From the NCBI GenBank assembly GCA_023421075.1, contig JAEZUM010000053.1:1-64000 (forward strand): DNA of 64,000 nucleotides, read 5' to 3'. The notes under the pieces were generated by a model, which was not told where the DNA came from, did no database searches, and saw only the letters and a list, made by a program, of their open reading frames with translations. The DNA is from Bacillota bacterium (lineage in GTDB: Bacteria; Bacillota; Clostridia; Lachnospirales; Lachnospiraceae). The position numbers and the translations under genes were made by a program. Positions 27,239-36,665 of this stretch are shown here, one piece after another (the first letter of the stretch is position 1; each line of letters starts with the position of its first letter).

Positions 27239-27892
27239 TTAGGATTGATCTTCTATACCGGACATCTCCTCCACTTTCCTGCGAAACAATTGATTATAGA
27301 GCCAAATAACTCGACCGATCCCGGCTGCTGCGAGGATGGTTCCGATCCCAATCCCGCTCAGTCTTCCCTGAACGATCAGACTGATGATAACTGACACCGC
27401 GATACAGCATATATCAAACAAATTCTTAACCAATCCCATCTCCAGCTTGACTGAATCTGCAATCGTTCTTACCAGCCCGTCTGCAGGATTCGAGATCAGT
27501 CTTGCATTTACTGTTATTGCTGCACCTGTACCGGTAAGCAGGATTGCCGTCAGGAGTAACAATAAATTAATCACAAGGTTTTCTGATTGAAAACTGACAA
27601 GACTTCCAAAGAGATTCAATAATCTGGTGAATAATATGCTTACTACGATCTGCAAAATATCGAATAATTTAGTACTCCTTCCTTTTATACCAATCTGTAC
27701 TAAGACAAATAATGTATAGATCATAAAGGTTACATTCCCAAAATTCATGTTCCAAATATCCGAAATACAGTATGGAACTGAGACGATTGCAGATACCCCT
27801 AAGCCGGTTTTCGTATTTAAAGTTATTCCGAGTGCTAAAAGAACCATTCCCAACAGATACATTGCCACTCGGACCATCATCTTCTTATTCAT
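27239..27892 (-). CDS. YczE/YitT-like integral membrane protein
   Basis: About 217 residues with five or so membrane helices and the LGITLNTKTGLGVSAIVSVPYCIS opening characteristic of the YczE/YyaS family. Its biochemical function is unknown. AAAGG lies 9 bases before the ATG at 27892; an ATG three codons upstream sits directly on the ribosome site and is unlikely. It is probably cotranscribed with the GH3 gene. Confidence 0.82.
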   Translation of the reverse strand: MNKKMMVRVAMYLLGMVLLALGITLNTKTGLGVSAIVSVPYCISDIWNMNFGNVTFMIYTLFVLVQIGIKGRSTKLFDILQIVVSILFTRLLNLFGSLVSFQSENLVINLLLLLTAILLTGTGAAITVNARLISNPADGLVRTIADSVKLEMGLVKNLFDICCIAVSVIISLIVQGRLSGIGIGTILAAAGIGRVIWLYNQLFRRKVEEMSGIEDQS

Positions 27893-27994
27893 ATGTCCCA
27901 TCCTTTGTAATATCGTTTCTGACCTTTGATGCCTGTATTTCTTCTATAAAGCTCTTCTACTTCCTAACTCCCTGTAGATCAGCATATTTTATTA

Positions 27995-28066
27995 AAAGGG
28001 GTTGTTTCAAAACAGTTATCGTTAGCCCTTTCTTAATGCTAACTCATACTTTGAAACAACCCCTTT
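27995..28066 (-). terminator. Terminator hairpin downstream of sbcDC
   Basis: Perfect 17-bp stem AAAGGGGTTGTTTCAAA (27995-28011) with 28050-28066. The loop contains GTTAGC/GCTAAC, giving a second inner stem. On the minus strand TTTTAATAAAAT follows. Confidence 0.8.
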
Positions 28067-28184
28067 GATTCATAATTGATCTTACCACCAGCTTATCGAC
28101 CAGCTTCTCCATCCCATCATCATTAGAGCAATATCCATTATAACATCTATGAATTCACGAGAAAATAAGGTCAGCGCAATACCA

Positions 28185-28219
28185 CTGTAAAGTGTTATAA
28201 GACCTCTGTAAAGTGTTAT
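28185..28219. repeat. Two direct repeats with 21-bp period
   Basis: CTGTAAAGTGTTAT occurs at 28185-28198 and 28206-28219. The two-helical-turn spacing is what tandem binding sites for a DNA-binding protein would show. They lie in the 180-bp stretch between the sbcC stop and its terminator, where no convincing gene is present. Confidence 0.55.
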
Positions 28220-28248
28220 TATCTGACCAATAAATGATATGACTGCCG

Positions 28249-31200
28249 TTAATCTCCGATATCCCAACGAACCTTACTTCCCTTATCCGTCTTTGTAACG
28301 ATCAACTTTGTCCCGATCACCGCCTTCAGCTCTGATACATGGGATATTATTCCAACCAGCCGCTTACCTTCCGATAACTCACTCAGCACATTAATTGCCT
28401 GCATTCTGGTCTCATCACTCAAGGAACCAAAGCCTTCATCAATGAACATCGTATTAATATGAATACTACCGGCACAGTTCTGAATGATATCTGCCATACC
28501 AAGAGCCATGGCCAGTGCAGCCATAAAGGATTCTCCGCCGGATAAGGTCTTAACATCCCGAATCTGATCATTCACCATACTATAGACATCAAGATCCAAG
28601 CCAACCTCACCCTGGTTGGACAGTTCTTCCACATCCCGGCACTTTAAGATAAACTGGCCATTTGACATGATATAAAGTCTCTTATTTGCCTCCCTTAAGA
28701 TGGAGTTGAAGTATCTTCTCTGTATATAGGTCTGGAAATTCAGACGCTTCGGTCCAACCTTACCCGTTGCGGTGGCTTCCAATCGACTTATCACAGCATA
28801 CTCTTCTTTCGTTTTATGTCGAATCTCATAAAGCTTCATGGTATTCACAAGAATCCGCTCATTGCCTGATCGAATCCCGTATATCTGTTTATTCGCTTCA
28901 TCCAGTTGTAAGCCTGTATCGGCAAGCCGGAGCTTGTTCGCTACCAATAGAGAGGTATCCGATTTCTCTTTCCCTGCAGTCTGCTCACAGTAAAGCTTCA
29001 AGCTATTCTCATTTTCGATAAGAGCCCGATCATACCCCTGAAGCGTTTGATCCATTTCCTTCATAACACTGACCGATAACAAAGAAGCATGATAATCTTC
29101 GATCGTTGAAAAACCGCCCAGTGTAAGCTCCTGATCAAAGGCTTCCTTCCGTGTAATCAACTCACCTTGTATTCTTGTAAGATTTTCTTCCTCGGTATTA
29201 CTTTTGCCCTTGGCATTATTCATCTGTTCCAATAGAACCTGATGCTTTTTACCCGCATCCTCTTTTAATGTCTCAAGTGTTGCCAGGAGATCCTTGGCTG
29301 CCGAAAGCTCCTCCTGCGCAGCGGAGAGACTATCATAGATAAGGCTGCTTTTCAGAAGCTTTAGCTCTCGATCCGCTGCCGCCAGATTCTTCTCCAGCTC
29401 CTTTAGCGTAAGATCAACCGACTCCTTTTTTAATGTAAAAGCCTCAAGCTTCTTTCCTAAATTCAGTAATAACTCTTCATTCTGCTGTAGCTTCTCCTTG
29501 TCTGCCATGGCCTGTTGCTTCTTCGCGGTTTCTTCCAGGAGTCTGGACATACATTCCTTAATCGCACATTGAACATCCTCTTCCGTCACTGTCTCTGCCT
29601 CAAAATCCGGTGTAAGTAGTCTTCTGCCCTCATGCTCCGCCAATGTCTTCCTGCTCTCATAGCTTTGAAGCTCCTTATGAAATGCCTCCAAACTCTTAAG
29701 CAGCTCCTGATCTGCTGCTTCCTTTGTTATCTTAGCCTGTTCCAGCTCTTTCTGAGTAATCGTGGTATCCAACTCTACGGCCTTCTGAGGGTGCGCGGTG
29801 GAACCACAGACCGGACAGGGGCAGCCTTCTTTTAGTTCCTGCGCTAATAATACTGCTTGTCCTTCAATAAAGCGCCGGTAGAGCCGCTCATAATTCTTAG
29901 TCTGTTCAAAAGCGTTCTCTTGTGCACACTTTACCATAGACTCCTTTTGCAAATATGTTGATTTTAGTTTCACCAGCTCCTGAATATCGACCAGTAGCTT
30001 TTCGAGATTTTCTTTATGGTCGGATAGCTTCTCAACCGCCAGCAAAAGGATAGCTAGCTTCTCCGAAGATGGTTTCAAAATCTGTAGTTCCTCCTGCAGA
30101 GAATTTTGTTGAACGATGGCTTTCCTGATCTCCTCCAAGATATCTTCCTGCTCCTTATGTACCAAGGCGTGGTTGTTCGTCAGAGTATCATACTCCTTGC
30201 ACTTAGTCTCATATTCCACAAACTTGGGTAGGAACTCATTAATTTTATTTATTTTTGTCCCCAGCTCCGGACTTTGATTCTTATATAAGAGCTCAGCCTC
30301 TTCACTGGTTCGAAGCAGTTCTGCCAGAATAGGCTGATTTTGGTTCATCCATTCCTTTACCTCTTCAAGCCTCCGCTTGCCGGCCTCCCACTCCTTCTGT
30401 TTATCCAGAAATGCCTTCTCCTTCGCTTCAATCATCTGAGCTTTTCGAGCAAAGTCCAGCCTGATCTTCAATGAATTCATTTCCACTTCCCTCTGTTTAA
30501 GCTCCTCCTGAAGGGTCTTTGCCCTCTCCAAGGAATCAAACAATTGATTCATTCCTTCGGCTTGCTGAAGTTCCAGTGTCACTTTGCTTACTTCATTCTG
30601 GTTTTCTCTGATTAAGCTCAAAAGCTCCTTTTCCTTCATCCTCGCTTCTTCTATAATCTGCTCCATCATACGGATCAGCACCACATTACCACTCTCCAAA
30701 AAATGCGGTGTTTCCGCCCATTGTTGTTCAAGCGTACTGCCTTCAATACAACGGAGGTTGTCCACCTCACGAAGGATATCCTTGCGATTATCCTCCAGCC
30801 AACCATAGATCTGTTTGGAACGGTATTTCAGTTCCTCTTCAATCCTCCAATATATCCGGGTGTTAAAAATCTTTGCAAAGATTTCTTTCCGCTCCTTGGA
30901 GGGTGCATGTAAGAGCTTTAGAAAATCACCTTGTGCGATCATTGCAATCTGAGTAAATTGATTCACATCCAGGCCAATGATGTCGATGATCTTCTGATTA
31001 GTCTCCTTAACCTTACCCCGATAAGGCATTCCGTCCGGCATAATCAACTCAACCGCCGGCGGATCGATCGTTTTAGTCAGCTCTCCATCCTTATTACGTC
31101 TCTTGCTGATCCGTTCTTGCTTCGGGGATCTCTGTATCGTATAGATCTCCTCTTGATAAGTAAACTTCAGCTCCACGTAGGTTCTTATGTCTTCCCTGGC

Positions 31201-31407
31201 GAATTGACTTCGCATCATCTCACCGTCACGTTTTCCTCCGCTGGTCTGATCATAGAGAGCATAGGTGATTGCATCAAAAATCGTTGTCTTACCGGCTCCA
31301 GTATCTCCGGTAATTAGGAAGATTCCATGATTGACCTCCTTAAAATCAACAACCTCCTCACCGGCATAGGATCCAAAGGCACTCATTTTTACATAAATGG
31401 GTTTCAT
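28249..31407 (-). CDS. sbcC: Exonuclease SbcC (SMC-like ATPase subunit)
   Basis: 1052 residues. The Walker A motif GDTGAGKTT lies near residue 34. Two long coiled-coil arms flank the zinc hook CPVCG near residue 530. The C-terminal lobe has the ABC signature TLSGGESF and Walker B FIDEGFG. With SbcD it forms the Mre11/Rad50-type complex that opens hairpins and processes DNA ends. Its ATG overlaps the sbcD stop by four bases. The genome segment is unusually rich in long palindromes, the substrates this complex cuts. Length and motif order are normal. Confidence 0.97.
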   Translation of the reverse strand: MKPIYVKMSAFGSYAGEEVVDFKEVNHGIFLITGDTGAGKTTIFDAITYALYDQTSGGKRDGEMMRSQFAREDIRTYVELKFTYQEEIYTIQRSPKQERISKRRNKDGELTKTIDPPAVELIMPDGMPYRGKVKETNQKIIDIIGLDVNQFTQIAMIAQGDFLKLLHAPSKERKEIFAKIFNTRIYWRIEEELKYRSKQIYGWLEDNRKDILREVDNLRCIEGSTLEQQWAETPHFLESGNVVLIRMMEQIIEEARMKEKELLSLIRENQNEVSKVTLELQQAEGMNQLFDSLERAKTLQEELKQREVEMNSLKIRLDFARKAQMIEAKEKAFLDKQKEWEAGKRRLEEVKEWMNQNQPILAELLRTSEEAELLYKNQSPELGTKINKINEFLPKFVEYETKCKEYDTLTNNHALVHKEQEDILEEIRKAIVQQNSLQEELQILKPSSEKLAILLLAVEKLSDHKENLEKLLVDIQELVKLKSTYLQKESMVKCAQENAFEQTKNYERLYRRFIEGQAVLLAQELKEGCPCPVCGSTAHPQKAVELDTTITQKELEQAKITKEAADQELLKSLEAFHKELQSYESRKTLAEHEGRRLLTPDFEAETVTEEDVQCAIKECMSRLLEETAKKQQAMADKEKLQQNEELLLNLGKKLEAFTLKKESVDLTLKELEKNLAAADRELKLLKSSLIYDSLSAAQEELSAAKDLLATLETLKEDAGKKHQVLLEQMNNAKGKSNTEEENLTRIQGELITRKEAFDQELTLGGFSTIEDYHASLLSVSVMKEMDQTLQGYDRALIENENSLKLYCEQTAGKEKSDTSLLVANKLRLADTGLQLDEANKQIYGIRSGNERILVNTMKLYEIRHKTKEEYAVISRLEATATGKVGPKRLNFQTYIQRRYFNSILREANKRLYIMSNGQFILKCRDVEELSNQGEVGLDLDVYSMVNDQIRDVKTLSGGESFMAALAMALGMADIIQNCAGSIHINTMFIDEGFGSLSDETRMQAINVLSELSEGKRLVGIISHVSELKAVIGTKLIVTKTDKGSKVRWDIGD

Positions 31408-32573
31408 TTACTCTCCTCCCCCCTCACCGCTGTGATGATCTCCGACATCAGCTTCTCCTCCATAGAGCTCATCGGTTCATTGTTTATCTCTTCATAGAAT
31501 GCTCGAAATGCTTCCAACGGATCAAGAACCGCGGCCTCACCTGTTATATTCTCCATCTGTGCCCGTGTTCTGCTATTCTCAACCCGAACCTCCAAGATAA
31601 AGTTATAATGCTCCTCCAGCTGATCCTTCGGCTTATATAGTTCGGCCTCATCGGTTAAGGTGATACTGACAAAGTCATTCCGGTTCTGATCGTTGGCTCG
31701 ACCGATAATCTCGCTTAGGGTACCCTGTTCCCTTCGAACATCCTGACTTGCAGTTAAGGGGATCTTCTCAATGATCGGCTCATCCCCCTTAGGACCCAGG
31801 GTCACCATCGTGATCGACTTATCATGCCTTTCTTCACTGACGGAGTATTTGAGCGGAGTACCGCTATAACGAATGTATTTCTCTCCGATTTGCTGAGAAC
31901 CATGAAGATGTCCCAGCGCAACATAATCAAACTTTCTTATGGCAGCGATATCGACACTGTCAACTCCTCCCACCGAGATATAAGCCTGCTCTGATTCACA
32001 GGTCTCGGGAAGCTTGTCTTCGGAGATATAGAACTGATGGGACACCAGAACCGTTCGACCGCTATAATCAATCTCTTCTCGTTCGATTAACTCACGTATT
32101 GCACTGTCATAACCGGTAACAGTACCTTCTTCGAACAGGTGCCTTATGTAACCGGGCTTGGTGAAAGGGAGCAGGTAGAAACTAACCTCTCCATGCTCGT
32201 CCTTTAATACAATTTTCTTCAGACGGTCCTCCTCTGTCTGAGGTGGAAGTACCGATATGTAGATATGATGTTTCTCCAAGAAGGTGCTGGCATAATTGAG
32301 CCGTTCGGCCGAATCATGATTCCCTGCGATCATGAGAACCGGAATCGATGGCGTTATCTCGGAAAGTTCTATTAGAAAAGTATCGAAAATGGCATAAGCC
32401 TCGGCGGAAGGTACCGATTTATCATAAATATCTCCTGCTATGATAATTGCGTCCGGCTGATACTCCTTCGCTTTGTCTACAATCTGCCGTAATATCTCAA
32501 TCTGATTGTCTCTAAGATTATAATAGTGAAGTTGCTTCCCGATATGCAAATCGGATAGGTGAAATAATTTCAT
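31404..32573 (-). CDS. sbcD: Exonuclease SbcD (Mre11-like nuclease subunit)
   Basis: 389 residues with all calcineurin-like phosphoesterase motifs in order: HLSDLHIGK, IIAGDIYD, IAGNHDS, VLVSHQF and ALGHLHGSQ, which bind two Mn2+ ions. AAGGGGG lies upstream of the ATG. It is the first gene of the sbcDC operon. Confidence 0.97.
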   Translation of the reverse strand: MKLFHLSDLHIGKQLHYYNLRDNQIEILRQIVDKAKEYQPDAIIIAGDIYDKSVPSAEAYAIFDTFLIELSEITPSIPVLMIAGNHDSAERLNYASTFLEKHHIYISVLPPQTEEDRLKKIVLKDEHGEVSFYLLPFTKPGYIRHLFEEGTVTGYDSAIRELIEREEIDYSGRTVLVSHQFYISEDKLPETCESEQAYISVGGVDSVDIAAIRKFDYVALGHLHGSQQIGEKYIRYSGTPLKYSVSEERHDKSITMVTLGPKGDEPIIEKIPLTASQDVRREQGTLSEIIGRANDQNRNDFVSITLTDEAELYKPKDQLEEHYNFILEVRVENSRTRAQMENITGEAAVLDPLEAFRAFYEEINNEPMSSMEEKLMSEIITAVRGEESK

Positions 32574-32754
32574 AATCTACAAATCCCCCTTATCGTAAGG
32601 TTTCCTCTCTCTGTCACATTTTGCATATGATTTACAATCTAACAGAATTAGAATATCATAATATACGTAATTATAGAATAACCTATGTTCATTTTATGTC
32701 ATATCCGTTTATTTTTTCTGACTTTATATCAAACCTTTTCCAACACAGCGAAAA

Positions 32755-32801
32755 ACTCCGCAGGAAACAGTTCTGTCGAATTGATCTGTTCCCTGCGGAG
32801 T
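32755..32801 (-). terminator. Rho-independent terminator after the cupin gene
   Basis: ACTCCGCAGGAAACAG (32755-32770) pairs with CTGTTCCCTGCGGAGT (32786-32801) with one wobble, and on the minus strand U5 follows. The remainder of the 288-bp gap between cupin and sbcD genes holds nothing I recognise. Confidence 0.85.
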
Positions 32802-32861
32802 ATCTCTTCTCATGACAAATACTTTATCTTCAGAATAATCCCGGATTATCTTAGATAATGA

Positions 32862-33437
32862 TTAGTGGTTTCTACGGGTACTGTGGGAATGTCCTGCCGA
32901 TTCCGCCTCTTCCTTTGTTCGATGTACCGTTCCATGCGGATGCTGCGGTGGAGCGTAAATAGAATAAAGCTTAATCGGAATACTTCCTGTATTCATCAGA
33001 TTGTGCCAGGTACCGGCAGGTATGATAAAGGAAAAATCATCATATACCTTTTCTTGAAACTTCAAATCATCTTGTCTATTACCCATTCTGACAATACCTT
33101 CACCCTCCTCAATCCGAATAAATTGATCCAGCTCCGGGTGTCTCTCCAGACCGATTTCTCCTCCCACCGGTATACTCATCAAAGTAAGCTGAAGATGATC
33201 CCCGGTCCATAAAGTAGTTCGAAAATTGTTATTTGCCTTTGCTGCCTCATCGATATTTATAACAAAGGGATCCGGTCCATAATCTTTCATTTCATATTCC
33301 ATATCATTACTGTTATATTCCGCCGCATGACTATATGATGGATAGCGATATCTTGGATTCGTTGGATATCTGTCAAAATAATACGGCATCGAGTTCTTAC
33401 TATAAGGATAATGTTGATTATAATAGATAATTATCAT
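32862..33437 (-). CDS. Cupin-domain protein with Tyr/Pro/Asn-rich N-terminus
   Basis: 191 residues. Residues 1-45 are rich in Tyr, Pro, Arg and Ser. Residues 60-170 form a single cupin barrel whose candidate metal ligands are in GLERHPELDQF and PAGTWHNLMNTG. The C-terminal tail is His-rich (HSHSTRRNH). Enzymatic role unknown; such cupins can be isomerases, dioxygenases or spore-coat-associated proteins. The ATG lies almost on top of its AAAGGA site, so the exact start is doubtful. It is monocistronic with its own terminator. Confidence 0.8.
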   Translation of the reverse strand: MIIIYYNQHYPYSKNSMPYYFDRYPTNPRYRYPSYSHAAEYNSNDMEYEMKDYGPDPFVINIDEAAKANNNFRTTLWTGDHLQLTLMSIPVGGEIGLERHPELDQFIRIEEGEGIVRMGNRQDDLKFQEKVYDDFSFIIPAGTWHNLMNTGSIPIKLYSIYAPPQHPHGTVHRTKEEAESAGHSHSTRRNH

Positions 33438-33510
33438 TCCTTTGCTTCATCATCATAATAATATATGATACGCAACCCCGTAATGTTCGACCTAAGCATT
33501 AATCCATAGA

Positions 33511-34788
33511 CTATGACGAATATTTATTGGTGGCACTACGATAAAATATGGCCGTTGCTAATACTCCCAACAATAATAAGGTGATGCTCAGAACAAAGGG
33601 TAATATTCTTGAGATATCGCTCAGTAAACCACCTATGTAGCCAAAGGGAACACTCACCAGCATAACGGTCGTCTGTAACAGAGCCATGATACCGGAACGC
33701 TCCGTATGATCCACATGGATCGCGACCAGAGACTCACGAAGAGTACTTAGTACAGCCACGCCTAATGCTTCAAATATTAGAGATACGGATAAAATCACAT
33801 AGCCCAACACTCCCGTTTTACTGATAGAAATCAATAATATACAGCTGATTATTGAGCTGATAAACCCTCCGTACAGCGGCCATTTCAGCTTTGACTGCTT
33901 GATGTGGGCAATAATGGTAAAGAACAGGATAATCGACAGGATACTGCGTGCCATGGGAAAGATCGGCAGCAAAGTATCCGGAACTCCGATACGACGGGAT
34001 GCAATAATCTGCCAGAAGGTCATTCCAAGCATCGCAACAATTTCTACCAGAATGCTGATAACCAATGCAAATATGGTTCCTCTGGAGTGTAGTATTTTTC
34101 TTAATGCCCCTTTGTAACCGGACATCATCTCCCCCCAGGACATCTCTCGGGTTGCTTCACGCCGGATCTTACCAACCGCGGTCTCTGTGGAAAACTTATA
34201 TAGAATCAGCAGCTTCGCCGTCATAATAATAAATGCATTGATATAAAGGATGCGGATCGCAGGTATCAGGGTTAACTGTGATACCAGTATGGAGGATATG
34301 GGTGCAAAGAGTGCGGAAAGATTCCCGGATATCATAACCCAGGAGTAAATATGAGTGATTTTATCCTTGGGAGCATCCTCAACCAGTAGACAATCCCAGG
34401 ATACTGTAGTTATCTTCATTGTACCGTTCAGCAATGCGGCAACAACAAAGAACCAGAAGCCCTGACTGAACGCCCAAATAAGACAGGGGAGGCTCCAGGC
34501 AATAAAGTCAAAGATCATCGTACTTTTTCTACGTCCCATTTTATCAACAATTGCACCGGATAAAAAGGCACAGATCATCTGAGAAAACATATAGATCGAA
34601 GTTACGATACCAACCTGTATGTCATTCATTCCAAAGGCAAGCATATATACGGTTGCATATGGCAGGCATAGATTCATGGATAGCCCCCACATGGGTTCTG
34701 TATAGACACAGGCACGGGGATTACCCTTCAGTTCAAATAGGGTACGCAGTAGCTTATGCTTTCGTAAGATGTTTTTCATTCGAGTCAT
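33511..34788 (-). CDS. MFS transporter, function unknown
   Basis: About 425 residues with 10-12 membrane helices and a motif A-like loop (SGAIVDKMGRRKSTMIFD). The N-terminal TEPMWGLSMNLCLPYATVYMLAFGM segment is shared by a Clostridia group of uncharacterised MFS proteins. Several in-frame ATGs occur near the start; AAAGGAAG just upstream favours 34788 or 34779 over the longer frame. It is upstream of the cupin gene with a 73-bp gap. Substrate cannot be predicted. Confidence 0.82.
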   Translation of the reverse strand: MTRMKNILRKHKLLRTLFELKGNPRACVYTEPMWGLSMNLCLPYATVYMLAFGMNDIQVGIVTSIYMFSQMICAFLSGAIVDKMGRRKSTMIFDFIAWSLPCLIWAFSQGFWFFVVAALLNGTMKITTVSWDCLLVEDAPKDKITHIYSWVMISGNLSALFAPISSILVSQLTLIPAIRILYINAFIIMTAKLLILYKFSTETAVGKIRREATREMSWGEMMSGYKGALRKILHSRGTIFALVISILVEIVAMLGMTFWQIIASRRIGVPDTLLPIFPMARSILSIILFFTIIAHIKQSKLKWPLYGGFISSIISCILLISISKTGVLGYVILSVSLIFEALGVAVLSTLRESLVAIHVDHTERSGIMALLQTTVMLVSVPFGYIGGLLSDISRILPFVLSITLLLLGVLATAIFYRSATNKYSS

Positions 34789-34869
34789 TCTTCCTTTCAT
34801 TATGTTAACCATATAATATAAGCTATGATTGGGTGATTCCTTCATGACCAATATGATTTTTATGAGGTC

Positions 34870-35508
34870 TCAGCATATCTCATATTCGTCAATCAAATGA
34901 ATGATTGACCGAACAATTTGCGCAGTCATTCCCCATATAATCCAATCCTGATAGCGATAAAACAATACCTCATGTATTCCCTTTGCCCAAGGATAATTGA
35001 TCCCTCCCGGTATTAAATCATAAGGAAAATCCTCGGCCGGTTCATTAATCAGCTTACTTTCAAATACCTCCGGTGGATGCTTACGAAAAAAATCCAACGG
35101 TACTTTTATGATATCCTCTACCTCTTCTAAGCTGAAGGTATCCCGGTAATGAATTATCTCTCCTACATAGGGATGGATCATTAGGTTGAAGGGTGAGATG
35201 TAGATATCTCCTGTACCGAGTATATTGATCTGATCTTTGTGTATGTTTAGTTCCTCGACCGTTTCACGAATGGCACACTCTAGAAGTGATTCGTTTGGTT
35301 CGAGCTTCCCACCGGGAAAGCAAATTTCACCCGGCTGCCTCCTTAGATTTCTGGATCTCTTTTCAAAAAGCATGCAGATTTCCCCATCTACCCGAAGCAA
35401 AGGTATCAACAAGGCATACTGTCTGCATTTCTCTGCACCGATGATCCCCGGTTGTCTGGTTAAAAAAGAATCCTTCTTCAGAACAGTTCCCCCTCCTTCG
35501 TCTTTCAA
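34870..35508 (-). CDS. NUDIX hydrolase, probable CoA pyrophosphatase
   Basis: Up to 212 residues. The Nudix box runs GGKLEPNESLLECAIRETVEEL and is preceded by FEKRSRNLRRQPGEICFPGG, the NuCoA motif of enzymes that split coenzyme A into phosphopantetheine and 3',5'-ADP. The last glycine of the Nudix box is Asn. No ATG starts the frame: the listed TTG has no ribosome site, while a very strong AGGAGGGGG lies inside it, 10 bases before an in-frame CTG at 35481. The real start may be that CTG, giving about 203 residues. Confidence 0.88.
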   Translation of the reverse strand: MKDEGGGTVLKKDSFLTRQPGIIGAEKCRQYALLIPLLRVDGEICMLFEKRSRNLRRQPGEICFPGGKLEPNESLLECAIRETVEELNIHKDQINILGTGDIYISPFNLMIHPYVGEIIHYRDTFSLEEVEDIIKVPLDFFRKHPPEVFESKLINEPAEDFPYDLIPGGINYPWAKGIHEVLFYRYQDWIIWGMTAQIVRSIIHLIDEYEIC

Positions 35509-35628
35509 TACAAATTTTAATGCATGTAGAGATAGTTTAACATATTATTGATATTTTGGCATGCCTTTCTTATTGTTTCATGAACAAAAAATATTTATAA
35601 GTATCGTTCGATTCCATCATAAATAATC

Positions 35629-35657
35629 TTGTATCCGTCAAGCAAACATGATATAAT
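35629..35657 (+). promoter_or_regulatory. Promoter of the tRNA operon
   Basis: TTGTAT (35629-35634), a 17-bp spacer and a perfect TATAAT (35652-35657). Transcription would begin only a few bases before the first tRNA. Confidence 0.85.
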
Positions 35658-35667
35658 TCCGAATTAT

Positions 35668-35740
35668 GGAGGCATAGCTCAGTCGGGAGAGCACTTGCTC
35701 GACAAGCAAGGGGTCACTGGTTCAAGTCCAGCTGTCTCCA
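35668..35740 (+). tRNA. tRNA-Val(GAC)
   Basis: 73 nt in a full cloverleaf: acceptor GGAGGCA/TGTCTCC with one G-U, D-arm GCTC/GAGC, anticodon stem CTTGC/GCAAG with loop TCGACAA, and T-loop TTCAAGT. The anticodon is GAC. Position 33 is C, not the nearly universal U, and the first T-stem pair is A-C. The CCA end is not encoded. Confidence 0.9.
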
Positions 35741-35761
35741 TTATATTTTTCAATGCTTGAT

Positions 35762-35834
35762 GGGGATATAGCTCAGTTGGGAGAGCGCCTGCATGGCATG
35801 CAGGAGGCCGTGGGTTCGAGTCCCATTATCTCCA
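35762..35834 (+). tRNA. tRNA-Ala(GGC)
   Basis: 73-nt cloverleaf: acceptor GGGGATA/TATCTCC, D-arm GCTC/GAGC, anticodon stem CCTGC/GCAGG with loop ATGGCAT (anticodon GGC), T-loop TTCGAGT. CCA is not encoded. It is 21 bp behind tRNA-Val and cotranscribed with it. Confidence 0.95.
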
Positions 35835-35863
35835 TTCAATGATAATATTTCCTTTTATGGAAA

Positions 35864-35899
35864 GAAACGACCACAGGCCTTCTGCTCTGTGGTCGTTTC
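35864..35899 (+). terminator. Terminator-like hairpin after the tRNA operon
   Basis: Perfect 13-bp stem GAAACGACCACAG (35864-35876) with CTGTGGTCGTTTC (35887-35899). Only a short T-rich stretch follows, so termination may be partial. Confidence 0.65.
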
Positions 35900-35954
35900 T
35901 ATGATTGAATATAGGTTGAAAAAATCTGTAAGGCTGCTTTATCCCCCGAGGGTG

Positions 35955-36665
35955 TTATTGCTTATTCTGGATGAAATTCACGATTTCCTTCGCTGTTTGT
36001 TCCTGCTGTTCTTCGCGGGTAATGGTTGCGTCACCATCCCCTTTCTGCTTCCCATAATCACCAAAGTTTGCATGATTTCCTCCATTGATCACAATTACAT
36101 TTTGATCATAAGTAATCTTTTCCCGATTCAGAACCAAATCATTGGATCCATACAGGGTCAATACCTCCTCCGGCTTCACCTCACCATAAATGTATGCACC
36201 GAGTAAGATTAAACCTTCCGCTTTGTCCGGATGCTCAGCCATGTAATTACTTGCCATGGCTCCGCCCAGGGAATGCCCTCCGATAAACCATTGTTTTATA
36301 TCAGGCAGCTTATCATATATCTTGTCAGCTGCCTTCGGGTGAAAGACTGCCAGGTGAAAGGGCATCTTCACCAGTACACAGGTAATTCCCTGATCCGCTA
36401 TGCGTTCTAACAGCGGAACATAAGCCACTTCATCTACTTTTCCTCCGGGATAAAAGATAAGAGCCGAACCCGTATCCTCTCCCGCATGAAAGATCGTCAG
36501 ATTATGGTCAACCGTAATTTTTCCCTCTGACAAACTGTTCTCCATTGCTTCTACCGCTCTATCCTCCGCTTTACTGTAATCCGAAACATAGATTAAGAAT
36601 ATTGCCCCAAAGGAGATCAGGAGTGTGACTAAGCCTATTAGTGTAATTCTAATTGCTTTCTTCAT
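35955..36665 (-). CDS. Membrane-anchored alpha/beta hydrolase
   Basis: 236 residues. One N-terminal helix (residues 6-27) anchors or exports the protein. The hydrolase domain has the nucleophile elbow GGHSLGG, a probable acid in YGSNDLV and a histidine in GGNHANFGDYG. It may be a lipase or esterase acting outside the membrane. Its start overlaps the exporter stop by 17 bases with GAGG upstream, so it is the third gene of the MarR operon. Confidence 0.85.
   Translation of the reverse strand: MKKAIRITLIGLVTLLISFGAIFLIYVSDYSKAEDRAVEAMENSLSEGKITVDHNLTIFHAGEDTGSALIFYPGGKVDEVAYVPLLERIADQGITCVLVKMPFHLAVFHPKAADKIYDKLPDIKQWFIGGHSLGGAMASNYMAEHPDKAEGLILLGAYIYGEVKPEEVLTLYGSNDLVLNREKITYDQNVIVINGGNHANFGDYGKQKGDGDATITREEQQEQTAKEIVNFIQNKQ

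Noticed and set aside
28082..28267. Minus-strand frame of 61 codons overlapping the sbcC end
   Set aside because: It starts at a TTG with poor ribosome site, and its repeated residues come from the 21-bp direct repeats; I do not see a protein family.
30931..31317. Plus-strand frame of 128 codons
   Set aside because: Antisense to the SbcC N-terminal ATPase region and without any recognisable features.
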